Below are positions 41,118 to 50,514 of a stretch of 64,000 nt of DNA, piece by piece. The notes under the pieces were generated by a model. It saw only the letters and a program-made list of their open reading frames with translations. It was not told the origin of the DNA and did no database searches. Source of the DNA: Parvibaculum sp040216885. GTDB taxonomy: Bacteria > Pseudomonadota > Alphaproteobacteria > Parvibaculales > Parvibaculaceae. The stretch is taken from the NCBI GenBank assembly GCA_040216885.1, contig JAVJOG010000027.1, positions 1 to 64,000 on the forward strand, given 5' to 3'. The first letter of the stretch is position 1. Every line of letters begins with the position of its first letter. The position numbers were made by a program, and so were the translations under genes.

Positions 41118-41783
41118 GTGAAACTGAACTCGAAATATTTCGATTCGATCCGGATCGCGCCGCGCAAGCTGCGAGGCCTGGAACGGTCGCCGCATATCCA
41201 GGCCACCGCAGCGCCGCGGCGCTGCGAATGGGCGGGCTGCCGCGAGCCCGGGCCGCATCGCGCGCCGCGCGCCAATGCCGCCACCGGCTTCGATGCTGCC
41301 GCGGACGCGCAATATGCGTGGTTCTGCGACACCCATATCCGCGAATTCAACAGCAGCTATGATTTCTTCAAGGGCATGAACGACGCCGATATCGCCGCCT
41401 TCCAGCGCGAGGCGCTGACCGGCCACCGGCCGACCTGGAATTTGGGCGTTAATGCGGCCAATGCCGCTTTCGGACCCCGGTTTGGGGCCCGGACGGGCAG
41501 GGCTTCGCCTTTTCGCGACGCCTTTGGCTTTTTTGAGGATACCGCAAGGTCAACCCGCCCCGAAGAACCGGAAACGCGGCGCAAGCCCCGTGCGCTGCAG
41601 CAACAGGCGCTCGATACGCTGGGCCTCGACGGGACCGCCTCCTTGAACGAGATCAAGGCACGGTATAAGGAACTGGTCAAAAGACACCATCCCGACGCCA
41701 ATGGCGGCGACAGGTCGGCCGAGGAGCGTCTCCGCAAGGTCATTCAGGCCTACGATTACCTCCGCAAAAGCGGCTACCGCTGA
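41118..41783 (+). CDS. J-domain (DnaJ-like) protein with N-terminal Cys/His region
   Basis: 221 residues. The C-terminal J domain carries the HPD motif (LVKRHHPDANGGDRSAEERLRKVIQAYDYLR) needed to stimulate DnaK. The N-terminal half has CEWAGCREPGPHRAP and FCDTHIREFN, likely a metal-binding module. This is a known alphaproteobacterial family next to bolA and cobS, with unknown client. It is followed by cobS after 87 nt. Confidence 0.87.
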   Translation: MKLNSKYFDSIRIAPRKLRGLERSPHIQATAAPRRCEWAGCREPGPHRAPRANAATGFDAAADAQYAWFCDTHIREFNSSYDFFKGMNDADIAAFQREALTGHRPTWNLGVNAANAAFGPRFGARTGRASPFRDAFGFFEDTARSTRPEEPETRRKPRALQQQALDTLGLDGTASLNEIKARYKELVKRHHPDANGGDRSAEERLRKVIQAYDYLRKSGYR

Positions 41784-41870
41784 CCGGCGGCGCGGCACGG
41801 GCCTGGAAACGCCCCGCCGGGGGCAGTGTCCCGGCGCGGATTTGAGAGACACGTACGGAAGTAGGGCAGA

Positions 41871-42866
41871 ATGAGCTTCGAAGCAAGAAACGGCATGACC
41901 GAGAATCTCCCGGACAAGAAGGTTTCCGTCCGCGAGACGTTCAAGATCGATTTCGACATGGAGGTTCCGGCTTTCTCGGAACCCAACGAGTATGTGCCCG
42001 ATTTCGATCCGGACTACCTGTTCGACCGCGATACGACCATCGCATTGCTCGCGGGTTTCGCATTCAACCGCCGCGTCATCGTGCAGGGCTATCACGGCAC
42101 CGGAAAATCGACCCATATCGAACAGGTGGCGGCGCGCCTCAACTGGCCCTGCGTCCGCATCAACCTCGACAGCCATATCAGCCGCATCGACCTTGTCGGC
42201 AAGGACGCGATCGTCCTGAAGGACGGCAAGCAGGTGACCGAATTCCGCGAAGGGATTCTGCCCTGGGCGCTGCAGCACCCGGTGGCGCTGGTCTTCGACG
42301 AATACGATGCCGGCCGCCCGGACGTGATGTTCGTGATCCAGCGCATTCTAGAAGCATCGGGCAAGCTGACCCTGCTCGACCAGAACCGCGTCATCCGCCC
42401 GCATCCGGCGTTCCGCCTCTTCGCGACGGCCAACACAGTCGGCCTCGGCGACACGTCGGGCCTCTATCACGGCACGCAGCAGATCAACCAGGGTCAGATG
42501 GACCGCTGGAATATCGTGACGACGCTGAACTATCTGCCGCATGCCGAGGAAGTGAACATCATGCTCTCCAAGCTGAAGAGCTATGACACGGCGGATGGCC
42601 GCAAGCAGATCGCGGCCATGGTCCGCGTCGCCGATCTCACGCGCTCGGCTTTCATCAACGGCGACATCTCGACCGTTATGAGCCCGCGCACCGTGCTGAC
42701 CTGGGCGGAAAACGCCAAGATATTCGGCGGCGACATCGGCTTTGCTTTCCGCGTCACCTTCCTCAACAAGTGCGACGAGCTTGAGCGGGCGACGGTGGCC
42801 GAATTTTACCAGCGTTCCTTCGGCGAGGACCTCCCGGATTCGGCGGCCAACATCAAGGTCGCCTGA
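41871..42866 (+). CDS. cobS: Cobaltochelatase subunit CobS
   Basis: AAA+ subunit of the aerobic cobaltochelatase, which powers cobalt insertion into hydrogenobyrinic acid diamide with CobT and CobN. 331 residues: Walker A GYHGTGKST, Walker B LVFDEYDAG, arginine finger region, NTVGLGDTSGLYHGTQQINQGQMDRW. The alternative start ATG 41895 has no better ribosome site. CobT follows after 23 nt; CobN is not in the window. Confidence 0.96.
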   Translation: MSFEARNGMTENLPDKKVSVRETFKIDFDMEVPAFSEPNEYVPDFDPDYLFDRDTTIALLAGFAFNRRVIVQGYHGTGKSTHIEQVAARLNWPCVRINLDSHISRIDLVGKDAIVLKDGKQVTEFREGILPWALQHPVALVFDEYDAGRPDVMFVIQRILEASGKLTLLDQNRVIRPHPAFRLFATANTVGLGDTSGLYHGTQQINQGQMDRWNIVTTLNYLPHAEEVNIMLSKLKSYDTADGRKQIAAMVRVADLTRSAFINGDISTVMSPRTVLTWAENAKIFGGDIGFAFRVTFLNKCDELERATVAEFYQRSFGEDLPDSAANIKVA

Positions 42867-42889
42867 AAACCCGAAAAGCGACACGGCCA

Positions 42890-44809
42890 ATGACATCGAA
42901 AGAAGGCCCCGTCGAACCGTTCAAGCGTGCGCTGGCGCAAACCATGCGCACGATCGCGGCCGAACCGGAGCTCAATGTCACCTTTGGAACGGAAGCCCCG
43001 GGCCTGCGCGGCCTGCGCGCCCGGCTGCCCCTGCCGAGCCGTACGCTGCCGCCGGCGGAAGTGGCGCAGGTGCGCGGTGTTTCAGACGCCTATGCGCTTC
43101 GCATCGCCCACCACGATGAAAAGATCAACGCGTCGTTGCAGCCCGAAGGCGGCAACGCGCTGGCCGTTTTCGACGCCGTGGAGCAGGCCCGCGTCGAGGC
43201 GATCGGTGCCAATCAGATGGCCGGCATGTCACAAAACCTGACCGCGGCGCTCGAACAGCGCTGCGCGTCTCGTGGCTACGACCGTATTTCCTCGCGCGAC
43301 GAGGCCCCGCTCGCCGAGGCCGTGGCCATGATGGTGCGCGAAAAGCTGACCGGCGAGGCGCCACCTCCTTCGGCCCGCAAGCTGGTCGACCAATGGCGTT
43401 CATGGATCGAGGAAAAGGCCGGCGGCGATCTCGACCGGCTCGGCGAGGTGATCGGGGACCAGAAGGCCTTTGCGCGCGCGACGCGCGACATTCTGGTCGA
43501 TCTCGACATGGGCGACGAACTGGGCGAGGCCCCCGACCAGGCATCCGACGACGCGGACGATCAGGAAGGGGACAGCCAGGACAGCTCCGAGCAAAGCCAG
43601 TCGGGCGAAGCCGAACAGCCCGAAGGCTCCTCTGCCGATCAGGTCGAATATTCGGAAGGCGAAGGCGAAGAAGGCGACGAGCAGACGGTCGAGGTCGATG
43701 CCGACGACGCGCCGTCGGACGGCGACACCGACGAAACCAGTGAAGGCAACCAGCCCTGGCGCCCGAACCAGCAGGGCGACGACAAGAACCGCGCCGCCTA
43801 CAAGATTTTCACACCGCAATACGACGAAGTGATCGCCGCCGAAGACCTCTGCGATCTCGAGGAGCTGTCGCGCCTGCGCCAGTATCTCGATCAGCAATTG
43901 CAGCAAATGCAGGGCGTCGTCTCGCGTCTCGCCAACCGCCTGCAGCGCCGCTTGCTGGCACAGCAGAACCGCACCTGGGAGTTCGATCTCGAGGAAGGCA
44001 TCCTCGATGCGGCGCGCCTGACCCGCGCCGTCGTCGACCCGATGCAGCCGCTCGCCTTCAAGGTCGAGCACGATATGAACTTCCGCGACACGGTGGTGAC
44101 GCTGCTGCTCGACAATTCGGGCTCGATGCGCGGCCGGCCGATCACGGTTGCCGCGATGTGCGCAGATATTCTGGCGCGTACGCTGGAACGCTGCGGCGTC
44201 AAGGTCGAGATTCTCGGCTTCACGACACGCGCCTGGAAAGGCGGGCAGTCACGCGAACGCTGGCTGGCGGAAGGCAAACCAGCGCAGCCCGGCCGCCTCA
44301 ACGATCTGCGCCACATTGTCTACAAATCGGCCGACAGTCCGTGGCGCCGCGCCCGCCGCAATCTCGGCCTGATGATGCGCGAGGGATTGCTGAAGGAGAA
44401 CATCGACGGCGAGGCGCTGATCTGGGCCTATAACCGCCTGCTGGCGCGGCCCGAACAGCGCCGCATCATGATGGTAATTTCGGACGGCGCGCCGGTCGAC
44501 GATTCGACGCTCTCGGTCAATGCCGGCAACTATCTCGAAAAGCATCTGCGCTCGGTCATCGAACAGATCGAAACCCGCTCGCCGGTCGAACTGATCGCCA
44601 TCGGCATCGGCCACGACGTCACGCGCTACTACCGGCGCGCTGTTACCATTGTCGATGCTGAACAGCTGGGTGGCGCGATGACCGAAAAACTCGCCGAGCT
44701 GTTCGACGACGAGACGACGCTGCGCCGCGGACAGTTGAAGGCACGCGGCCAGGACGTGCCGAAGAAGCGCGGCGGCGTCTCCGCCCGCGCTGCCCGCGCG
44801 GTGCGCTAG
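42890..44809 (+). CDS. cobT: Cobaltochelatase subunit CobT
   Basis: Partner of CobS. 639 residues: N-terminal conserved domain, a long acidic Asp/Glu/Ser/Gln stretch (about 207-290), and a C-terminal von Willebrand A domain with MIDAS motif LLLDNSGSMRG. Other conserved motifs are KSADSPWRRARRNLGLMMREGLLKENIDGEAL and IGHDVTRYY. It ends 4 nt from the stop of the converging regulator. Confidence 0.96.
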   Translation: MTSKEGPVEPFKRALAQTMRTIAAEPELNVTFGTEAPGLRGLRARLPLPSRTLPPAEVAQVRGVSDAYALRIAHHDEKINASLQPEGGNALAVFDAVEQARVEAIGANQMAGMSQNLTAALEQRCASRGYDRISSRDEAPLAEAVAMMVREKLTGEAPPPSARKLVDQWRSWIEEKAGGDLDRLGEVIGDQKAFARATRDILVDLDMGDELGEAPDQASDDADDQEGDSQDSSEQSQSGEAEQPEGSSADQVEYSEGEGEEGDEQTVEVDADDAPSDGDTDETSEGNQPWRPNQQGDDKNRAAYKIFTPQYDEVIAAEDLCDLEELSRLRQYLDQQLQQMQGVVSRLANRLQRRLLAQQNRTWEFDLEEGILDAARLTRAVVDPMQPLAFKVEHDMNFRDTVVTLLLDNSGSMRGRPITVAAMCADILARTLERCGVKVEILGFTTRAWKGGQSRERWLAEGKPAQPGRLNDLRHIVYKSADSPWRRARRNLGLMMREGLLKENIDGEALIWAYNRLLARPEQRRIMMVISDGAPVDDSTLSVNAGNYLEKHLRSVIEQIETRSPVELIAIGIGHDVTRYYRRAVTIVDAEQLGGAMTEKLAELFDDETTLRRGQLKARGQDVPKKRGGVSARAARAVR

Positions 44810-44813
44810 AGGA

Positions 44814-45437
44814 TCACTCGGTTTTTTCGATCCGGTAGGTGCAGCGCCGCCCGCCGTCGAGCAGATATTCCTCGCGCTCGATCCGCGCACCCTCGCCCAG
44901 CATCATCCTGAAGAGCGCCAGTTCCGACCGGCAGAAGCCCTGACACGCGCTCGCGGCTGCGCAGATCGGGCAGTGATCCTCGATCAGGATGAAATCCTCG
45001 CCGTCGCGCTCGACCCGCGCCATGTACCCTTCAGCGGCGCGGACCGTCGCCAGCGCCTCGACACGCGCCGCAAGCGACGCCGCGCCAGTCATTGCCTTCT
45101 CGTAGCTCATCCGCATGTCGCGCTCGCGCTCAGCGACGAGTTTGGCAAGCCCCTCCTCGCCGAAAAGGCGGCGCACATCGCCGATCATCTTGGCCGTCAA
45201 TTCCGCATGCGCGTCCCCGAACCGCGCATGGCCTGCGGCTGTCAGCCGCCAGAACTGCCGGGGACGTCCGACACCTTCGGACTTGTCGAAGGATTCGAGC
45301 TGACCGGCCTTGCCGAGCGCATGCAGATGCCGGCGCGCACCCATCGAAGTCATCGACAACGCATCGCCGAGCATCTCGGCGGTTTGCGGGCCGTTCTTCT
45401 TGAGGAGGTGCAGGATAAGCTCGGGAGTCGAATGCAT
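44814..45437 (-). CDS. Winged-helix transcriptional regulator with C-terminal Cys cluster (SufR-like)
   Basis: 207 residues. The N-terminal DeoR/ArsR-like winged helix (LILHLLKKNGPQTAEMLGDALSMTSMGARRHLHALGKAGQLE) is followed by GVGRPRQFWRLTAAG, a helical dimer region, and a C-terminal cysteine cluster CPICAAASACQGFC. The cluster resembles the Fe-S ligands of SufR-type (COG2345) regulators, so it may sense iron-sulfur status or redox. It is divergent from an MFS gene, with an A/T-rich operator-like region between. Confidence 0.82.
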   Translation of the reverse strand: MHSTPELILHLLKKNGPQTAEMLGDALSMTSMGARRHLHALGKAGQLESFDKSEGVGRPRQFWRLTAAGHARFGDAHAELTAKMIGDVRRLFGEEGLAKLVAERERDMRMSYEKAMTGAASLAARVEALATVRAAEGYMARVERDGEDFILIEDHCPICAAASACQGFCRSELALFRMMLGEGARIEREEYLLDGGRRCTYRIEKTE

Positions 45438-45588
45438 GACTGGATCATGCCGCGATGCGGCTTGTTTTTCAAGTTATTCGTTTACAAAATAACACAATAA
45501 AATCAATACCTTAAGTTATATGAAAAGAAATCACTTTATTTTAAAAACATAATTGTTTATTTAATAACGCCCCCTGGGAGCACCGCGC
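45438..45588. promoter_or_regulatory. A/T-rich divergent control region with repeated GTTATT half-sites
   Basis: 151 nt, strikingly A/T-rich from about 45470 to 45568 in a GC-rich genome. It contains a perfect inverted repeat GTTATT-N9-AATAAC (45473-45493) 36 nt before the regulator start and an imperfect one, GTTTATTTAATAAC (45555-45568), 20 nt before the MFS start. These are candidate operators for the neighbouring regulator. Confidence 0.45.
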
Positions 45589-46761
45589 ATGTCAAGCTTT
45601 GTCCCCGTCCAGCCCCGCCGCAAGCGCAGCCTCGCCGCAGCCATCATCTCGATGGGGATGGTCAATCTTTCGATGGGCATCGCCTTCCCGCTGGCGGCCT
45701 TGATCATGGCCCGCCAGGGCGCGGAACCGGGCCTGATCGGGCTTTCGGCCGCCGCCCAGGCGGCGCCGGTATTTCTGATCTCGCCGATCGCACCCTGGAT
45801 CATGCGCCGCTTCGGCCCGGCCAATGTGATGATCGGCGGCTTGTTGCTGGCCGGCGTCTCCTTTCTGCTGATCGGCTACTACGCCAACTTCTTCGCCTGG
45901 TTTCCGCTTCGCTTCCTGCTTGGCATCGCCGGCACATTGCTGTGGGCAACCAGCGAAGCCTGGATCAACGCGCTGGCCGAGGACGCCAAAAGAGGAAAGA
46001 TCATCGGCATCTATGGCGCCTCGGCGGCGGCCGGCTTTGCGCTCGGACCGGCAACGCTGGTCGTACTCGGAACGGGCGTCGAGCCCTTCTATCTGGGCGG
46101 AGCGTTGATGATTGCAGCCGCCATTCTGGTCACCACCGCCGACAAGAGCCGCAACCACTTCAAGAAAACAAAAAAATCCTCGCCCATGTGGCGCCTGGTC
46201 TTCGTCGCGCCGGCGGCATTGCTGGTGAACGTTTTCTATGCCGCCGCCGAAGAATCTCTGGTCACGTTTTTTCCGCTCTACGCCATCCGCTCCGGCATGG
46301 CCGAAAGCGGCAGCTTGGCGCTGCTGACGGTCGCCGCGGTCGGCGCCATCGTCATGCAACCGATCGTCGGCGTGGCCGCCGACCGGATGAACCGGCTCGG
46401 CCTCCTGATCGGCCTGGTGCTGGCGACGATGGCCGGCTATGCGCTGCTGCCCTTCGCGGTGCCCATGTTGGTCGCGACCGGCATCGTCCTCTTTCTGGTC
46501 GTCGGTCTCGCCAACGGCATTTTCACGCTCGGCATGGTGCTGGTCGGCGAGCGTTTCCGCGGCGCCGAGCTTGCGGGCGCCAGCGCCTTCACAACCGCCA
46601 TGTGGGGCACCGGTGCCTTGATCGGTACGCCGCTTTCGGGCTTTGCGATGCAGCTTTGGGACCCGCACGGCCTCGTGCTGGCGGTCGTCCTGATCTTCGC
46701 CGCCTACCTCCCATTCCCGGTCATCGCCTGGCTCCGAACGAAAAAATCGTCCACTGTCTGA
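45589..46761 (+). CDS. MFS transporter (YcaD/UMF-like)
   Basis: 390 residues with about 12 helices. The N-terminus (MSSFVPVQPRRKRSLAAAIISMGMVNLSMGIAFPL) and the motifs GTLLWATSEAWINALAEDAKRGKIIGIYGASAAAGFALGPA and YAIRSGMAESGSLALLTVAAVGAIVMQPIVGVAADRMNR place it in the YcaD-like group. The substrate is unknown. GGGAG lies 9 nt before the ATG. It is divergent from the Cys-cluster regulator, its likely controller, and is followed after 71 nt by a MATE gene on the same strand. Confidence 0.9.
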   Translation: MSSFVPVQPRRKRSLAAAIISMGMVNLSMGIAFPLAALIMARQGAEPGLIGLSAAAQAAPVFLISPIAPWIMRRFGPANVMIGGLLLAGVSFLLIGYYANFFAWFPLRFLLGIAGTLLWATSEAWINALAEDAKRGKIIGIYGASAAAGFALGPATLVVLGTGVEPFYLGGALMIAAAILVTTADKSRNHFKKTKKSSPMWRLVFVAPAALLVNVFYAAAEESLVTFFPLYAIRSGMAESGSLALLTVAAVGAIVMQPIVGVAADRMNRLGLLIGLVLATMAGYALLPFAVPMLVATGIVLFLVVGLANGIFTLGMVLVGERFRGAELAGASAFTTAMWGTGALIGTPLSGFAMQLWDPHGLVLAVVLIFAAYLPFPVIAWLRTKKSSTV

Positions 46762-46832
46762 ATTCGGCGCTTGAGCTTCCGACGGATACGGATAGTCTGC
46801 GCGGCTTTTTTCGATTCAGGGTTCTAGCAGCC

Positions 46833-48245
46833 ATGCGCGCCGCGCTTGTCACATTCCGCTCGGATCATCGTCTCTGGATCGAAGAGGCGAAGGCAACGCT
46901 TGCCTTGTCGTGGCCGCTGATCTTCACCAATCTCGCACAGGTCGCGATCAACGCCACCGACGTGCTGATGATGGGCTGGCTCGGTCCGGACACGCTGGCC
47001 GCCGGCACACTCGGCTCCAACCTCTATTTCCTCGTCTTCATCTTCGGTATCGGCCTGATGACAGCCGCCTCACCGATGATCGCCACCGAACTCGGCCGCC
47101 GCAAACATTCCGTGCGCGACGTACGCCGCACCGTTCGTCAGGCCTTCTGGGCGGGGCTCACGGTCGTCATACCGTTCTGGGTAATACTCTGGAACGCCGA
47201 GTGGATACTTCTCGCACTCGGTCAGGAACCTGCGCTTGCGCAGGAAGGCGCATCCTATGTGCGCGCCATGCAATGGTCGTTGTTGCCGATGCTCTTCTAC
47301 ATCGTTCTGCGGTCCTTTATCGCGGCGCTTGAGCGGCCGCGATGGGCCTTCGTCATCAGCGGTATCGCCGTTCCGTTCAATGCCTTCGCCAACTACTGCC
47401 TGATGTTCGGACATTTCGGCTTTCCAGCTCTGGGTCTTGTCGGTGCGGGCATCGGCAGCGTGCTCTCCTGCAGTTTCATGTTCGCCGCGCTCAGCCTTGT
47501 CGTGCACTTCGACCGGCAGTTTCGCCGCTACCATCTGTTCGGCCGTTTCTGGCGCGCCGACTGGACGCGCTTCCGCGAAATCTGGCGGCTCGGCCTGCCG
47601 ATCGCCGTGACGCTTGGCCTTGAAGTGTCTGTCTTCAACGCCGCCGTCTTCCTGATCGGACTTTTCGGTGCTGCTTCGCTGGCGGCACATGCGATCGCCC
47701 TGCAGATCGCAGCTATTTCCTTCATGGTGCCGCTCGGCTTCTCGCAAGCGGTCACGGTGCGCGTCGGCCGCGCTTATGGTGCCGGCGACCGCGATGCGAT
47801 CCGCCGTGCCGGCTGGACGCCGTTCGTCATGGGCGTCGTCTTTATGGGATTTATGGCGCTGGTGATGATCCTCCTTCCCTATCCGCTGATTGGCGCCTTT
47901 CTCGATCGCGCCGCGCCTGAAAACGCCGGCGTGATCGAGCTTGCCGTCACGTTCCTTGCCGTCGCCGCTCTTTTTCAGGTTTTCGACGGCGCGCAATCGA
48001 TCGGCGTCGGCATGCTGCGCGGCCTCCACGACACGCGCATGCCGATGATCTATGCCGGCATCAGCTATTGGCTGATCGGCCTGACATCGGGGGTGGTGCT
48101 GGCATTTCCGCTCGAAATGGAAGGTCTCGGCATCTGGCTCGGCCTTGCAACGGGGCTCGCCGCCGCTTCATCGCTGATGCTCTATCGCTGGTTGAGGCGC
48201 GGCGCGCTGCGGCTTGACGAAGCGCCATGGGCGCGACGCACCTGA
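46833..48245 (+). CDS. MATE-family multidrug/Na+ antiporter (NorM-like)
   Basis: 470 residues with 12 predicted helices and MATE hallmarks: ATLALSWPLIFTNLAQVAINATDVLMMGWLGPDTLAAGTLGSN at the start and the second-half copy LGLPIAVTLGLEVSVFNAAVFLIGLFGAASLAAHAIALQIAAISFMVPLGFSQAVTVRVGRAYGAGD. Exports cationic drugs or toxic metabolites using an ion gradient. The frame stays open far upstream into the MFS gene, but ATG 46833 is the natural start. Confidence 0.93.
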   Translation: MRAALVTFRSDHRLWIEEAKATLALSWPLIFTNLAQVAINATDVLMMGWLGPDTLAAGTLGSNLYFLVFIFGIGLMTAASPMIATELGRRKHSVRDVRRTVRQAFWAGLTVVIPFWVILWNAEWILLALGQEPALAQEGASYVRAMQWSLLPMLFYIVLRSFIAALERPRWAFVISGIAVPFNAFANYCLMFGHFGFPALGLVGAGIGSVLSCSFMFAALSLVVHFDRQFRRYHLFGRFWRADWTRFREIWRLGLPIAVTLGLEVSVFNAAVFLIGLFGAASLAAHAIALQIAAISFMVPLGFSQAVTVRVGRAYGAGDRDAIRRAGWTPFVMGVVFMGFMALVMILLPYPLIGAFLDRAAPENAGVIELAVTFLAVAALFQVFDGAQSIGVGMLRGLHDTRMPMIYAGISYWLIGLTSGVVLAFPLEMEGLGIWLGLATGLAAASSLMLYRWLRRGALRLDEAPWARRT

Positions 48246-48325
48246 ATCCCTTGTCTGGCGACCGCACGCCGATATGATGCCTCCCGGCCGGGTTCCCGGC
48301 GGTCCAAAGCAGAGGGATCTGTAAA

Positions 48326-49468
48326 TTGCGTCGCCCGACCATGATTGCCGCTGTGCTGGTTGTCTTCGCTTTTGCTGCGATAAGTGCACCCGCCTATTCC
48401 CCCGCCCAGGCCCAATCCGAGCGCATCGACCTTAAGACGAGCCCGCTTGTCTGGAATCCGGAAGACCGCAGCGAAACGCGCACCGGAAAGCTCGAATGGG
48501 CCGGCGGCATCGAGATCAGATCGCCAAAGCCGGAATTTGGCGGCTGGTCCGGCCTCGCCGTCAATCCGGATGGCACCGTCTTGCTCGCTGTATCCGACGA
48601 GGGACATTGGTTCAGCGCCATGATGCTCTACGACGAGCAGGGACGCTTGTCCGGGCTTGCCGAAGGCCACATGGCCCCGATGCTCGGTCTCGACGGCCAG
48701 CCGATCGCCGGAAAGATGCTTGGCGACGCAGAAGGCCTCGTGGTCGATGGGGCGGACGCGACGCTTGTGGGCAATGCCTATGTCAGCTTCGAGCGTGCGC
48801 ACCGCATCTGGCGTTACGATCTCGGCGCCGACGGTTTCCTGGCGCGTCCCACGCAACTTCTGACGCAGCGCCACTTCGGCCGCCTGAATTCGAACGGCGG
48901 CATTGAATCGATCGAGCTTCTGCCGCCGGCCGCAGCCGATGGCGAACCGCGTATCCTCGCGATCACGGAGGACACGCTGGATCCGCGCGGCAACATCAAG
49001 GCTTTCATCGCGGACGGCCACGATATTTCATGGTTTGCGGTACAACCGCGCGAACCCTACAAGCCGACCGACATGGCGCGATTGCCAAACGGCGACTTGT
49101 TGCTTCTGGAGCGCCGCTTCTCGATGCTGGCCGGTGTCGGCATGCAGATGCGTCTGATCCGCCGCGACGACATTGCAGCCGGAGAGATCGTCGATGGCGA
49201 AATATTGATCGATGTCGGACAGCGCTACTCGATCGACAATATGGAAGGACTGGCCGTTCGCGAGGACAAGAACGGCGACCTGATGATCTACATGATCTCG
49301 GACGACAACTTTAACCTGCTGCAACGAACGCTACTGCTGATGTTCCGCTTGAAAAACGAAACGTCAGCGGCAATGGCCGAGCCCGTCAGGCTCCCCCGAA
49401 GCCCGGCAGCGGACGGAGCGTCCGGCGCATCATCCCGGTCGGAAGAAGCTGCAACAACGCCCAACTGA
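48326..49468 (+). CDS. Secreted esterase-like phytase-family protein
   Basis: 380 residues with a signal peptide (MRRPTMIAAVLVVFAFAAISAPAYSPAQA) and a beta-propeller-like domain of the 'esterase-like activity of phytase' family (FGGWSGLAVNPDGTVLLAVSDEGHWFSA, GDAEGLVVDG, SNGGIESIELLP, ITEDTLD, MARLPNGDLLLLERRF, NMEGLAVRED). The substrate is uncertain. I start at TTG 48326 because AGAGGGA lies 8 nt upstream; the ATG at 48341 is too far from it and would lose the double Arg. The 3' end overlaps the convergent membrane gene by 83 nt. Confidence 0.85.
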   Translation: MRRPTMIAAVLVVFAFAAISAPAYSPAQAQSERIDLKTSPLVWNPEDRSETRTGKLEWAGGIEIRSPKPEFGGWSGLAVNPDGTVLLAVSDEGHWFSAMMLYDEQGRLSGLAEGHMAPMLGLDGQPIAGKMLGDAEGLVVDGADATLVGNAYVSFERAHRIWRYDLGADGFLARPTQLLTQRHFGRLNSNGGIESIELLPPAAADGEPRILAITEDTLDPRGNIKAFIADGHDISWFAVQPREPYKPTDMARLPNGDLLLLERRFSMLAGVGMQMRLIRRDDIAAGEIVDGEILIDVGQRYSIDNMEGLAVREDKNGDLMIYMISDDNFNLLQRTLLLMFRLKNETSAAMAEPVRLPRSPAADGASGASSRSEEAATTPN

Positions 49469-50072
49469 AATAAAGACTGCCCTCAACAATCAGGCGCGCA
49501 ACCATGCCATCGTCCCACGGCGCGGTTGGCCGCATGTTGAAGGCGGTGGAAAACGCAATGCCGCCGATCAGCGCCGCCAGAAAAGGCGCCTTCCACCACG
49601 GTATGCCGCGCATCCAGTCGAACGTCAGTATGTTGACGAGTTGCGCGGTGGCCAGCGCACCAACGACGGCCGCCGCCTCCGGGTAAGGCGCAATCTCCGC
49701 GGCGAAGTCGGTGACAATCCCTTCATGGGCGGCCCAGCCGGCGATCCCGCCGATCAACAGCCATGAAATGAAAGCGGCGGTCAGCGTCAATGCCGCGCCA
49801 TAGCGCCGGCTTGTCAGATTTAGAACGAAAAAGACCGCGGGCAGCACGACAAGGCCCCAGGTCAGCCAGTCTCCGGTGTCGAGCCGCGAATCGAGAGCGG
49901 TGAGATGGCGGCCTTGCTCCACCGGTACATCGCGCAGGAAAAATGCAATCGCGAGTATCGTACACAAGGCGACGACCGGCGCGACCAGACGTGCAAGCGC
50001 CGTCACCAGTCGCGAGAAAAAACCCGGCCGGCTGACCGGCACACGATCGACCCCCCTATCGAGCATCCACAC
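49386..50072 (-). CDS. VUT-like (YhhQ-related) integral membrane protein
   Basis: 228 residues with about six membrane helices. The order FFVLNLTSRRYGAALTLTAAF, AAVVGALATAQLVNILTFDWMR, WWKAPFLAALIGGIAFSTAFN follows that of YhhQ/VUT family transporters of queuosine precursors or vitamins, but key residues diverge, so the substrate is not assigned. It may be only a distant relative. The final 83 nt overlap the phytase-like gene in the antisense direction. Confidence 0.65.
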   Translation of the reverse strand: MWMLDRGVDRVPVSRPGFFSRLVTALARLVAPVVALCTILAIAFFLRDVPVEQGRHLTALDSRLDTGDWLTWGLVVLPAVFFVLNLTSRRYGAALTLTAAFISWLLIGGIAGWAAHEGIVTDFAAEIAPYPEAAAVVGALATAQLVNILTFDWMRGIPWWKAPFLAALIGGIAFSTAFNMRPTAPWDDGMVARLIVEGSLYFSWALLQLLPTGMMRRTLRPLPGFGGA

Positions 50073-50163
50073 ACCCCCAAAACATCGGGGCGAAGTCTAG
50101 CGGCGTGGGCCACGGCCTGAAAGGCCACGGTGCGACTTTCGACAAACTGGGTAAAATTTACGG

Positions 50164-50193
50164 AAAAAGAAAAGGGCGGCCCTGAGGCCGCCC
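50164..50193 (-). terminator. Rho-independent terminator after rpmB
   Basis: 8-bp perfect stem GGGCGGCC/GGCCGCCC with a 4-nt loop, followed on the minus strand by TTTTCTTTTT. It is 30 nt after the rpmB stop. Confidence 0.92.
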
Positions 50194-50223
50194 GATCTTC
50201 ATTCACAGCGACTTGCCGAGCTG

Positions 50224-50514
50224 TCAGGCGGCGGCAGTCTGTGCTTTCTCGACCGCCCGCTTCAGCTTGAGCGCGCGCGAGGAAAGCTGCGCATCGGCGG
50301 CCTTGAGCAGGAACGGGTCCAGCCCGCCATTGTGCTCGACCGAACGCAGCGCGTGGGCCGAAATACGCAGGCTGACCTGACGGCCCAGCGCATCGCTGAT
50401 CAACGTCACCTGGCAGAGATTCGGCAGGAACTTGCGCCGCGTCTTGCGGTTGGCATGGCTGACATTGTTGCCGGACATCACGGCCTTGCCGGACAGTTCG
50501 CAGCGGCGGGACAT
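50224..50514 (-). CDS. rpmB: 50S ribosomal protein L28
   Basis: 96 residues, starting MSRRCELSGKAVMSGNNVSHANRKTRRKFLPNL, the canonical L28 N-terminus, with VSLRISAHALRSVEHNGGLD. AAGGAAG lies before the ATG at 50514. It is a single gene with a strong terminator. The nearby DUF3108 gene is a frequent alphaproteobacterial neighbour. Confidence 0.97.
   Translation of the reverse strand: MSRRCELSGKAVMSGNNVSHANRKTRRKFLPNLCQVTLISDALGRQVSLRISAHALRSVEHNGGLDPFLLKAADAQLSSRALKLKRAVEKAQTAAA

Noticed and set aside
45942..46832. In-frame upstream extension of the MATE gene into the MFS gene
   Set aside because: The extension translates as Arg-rich shadow of the MFS gene; ATG 46833 gives the normal MATE N-terminus.
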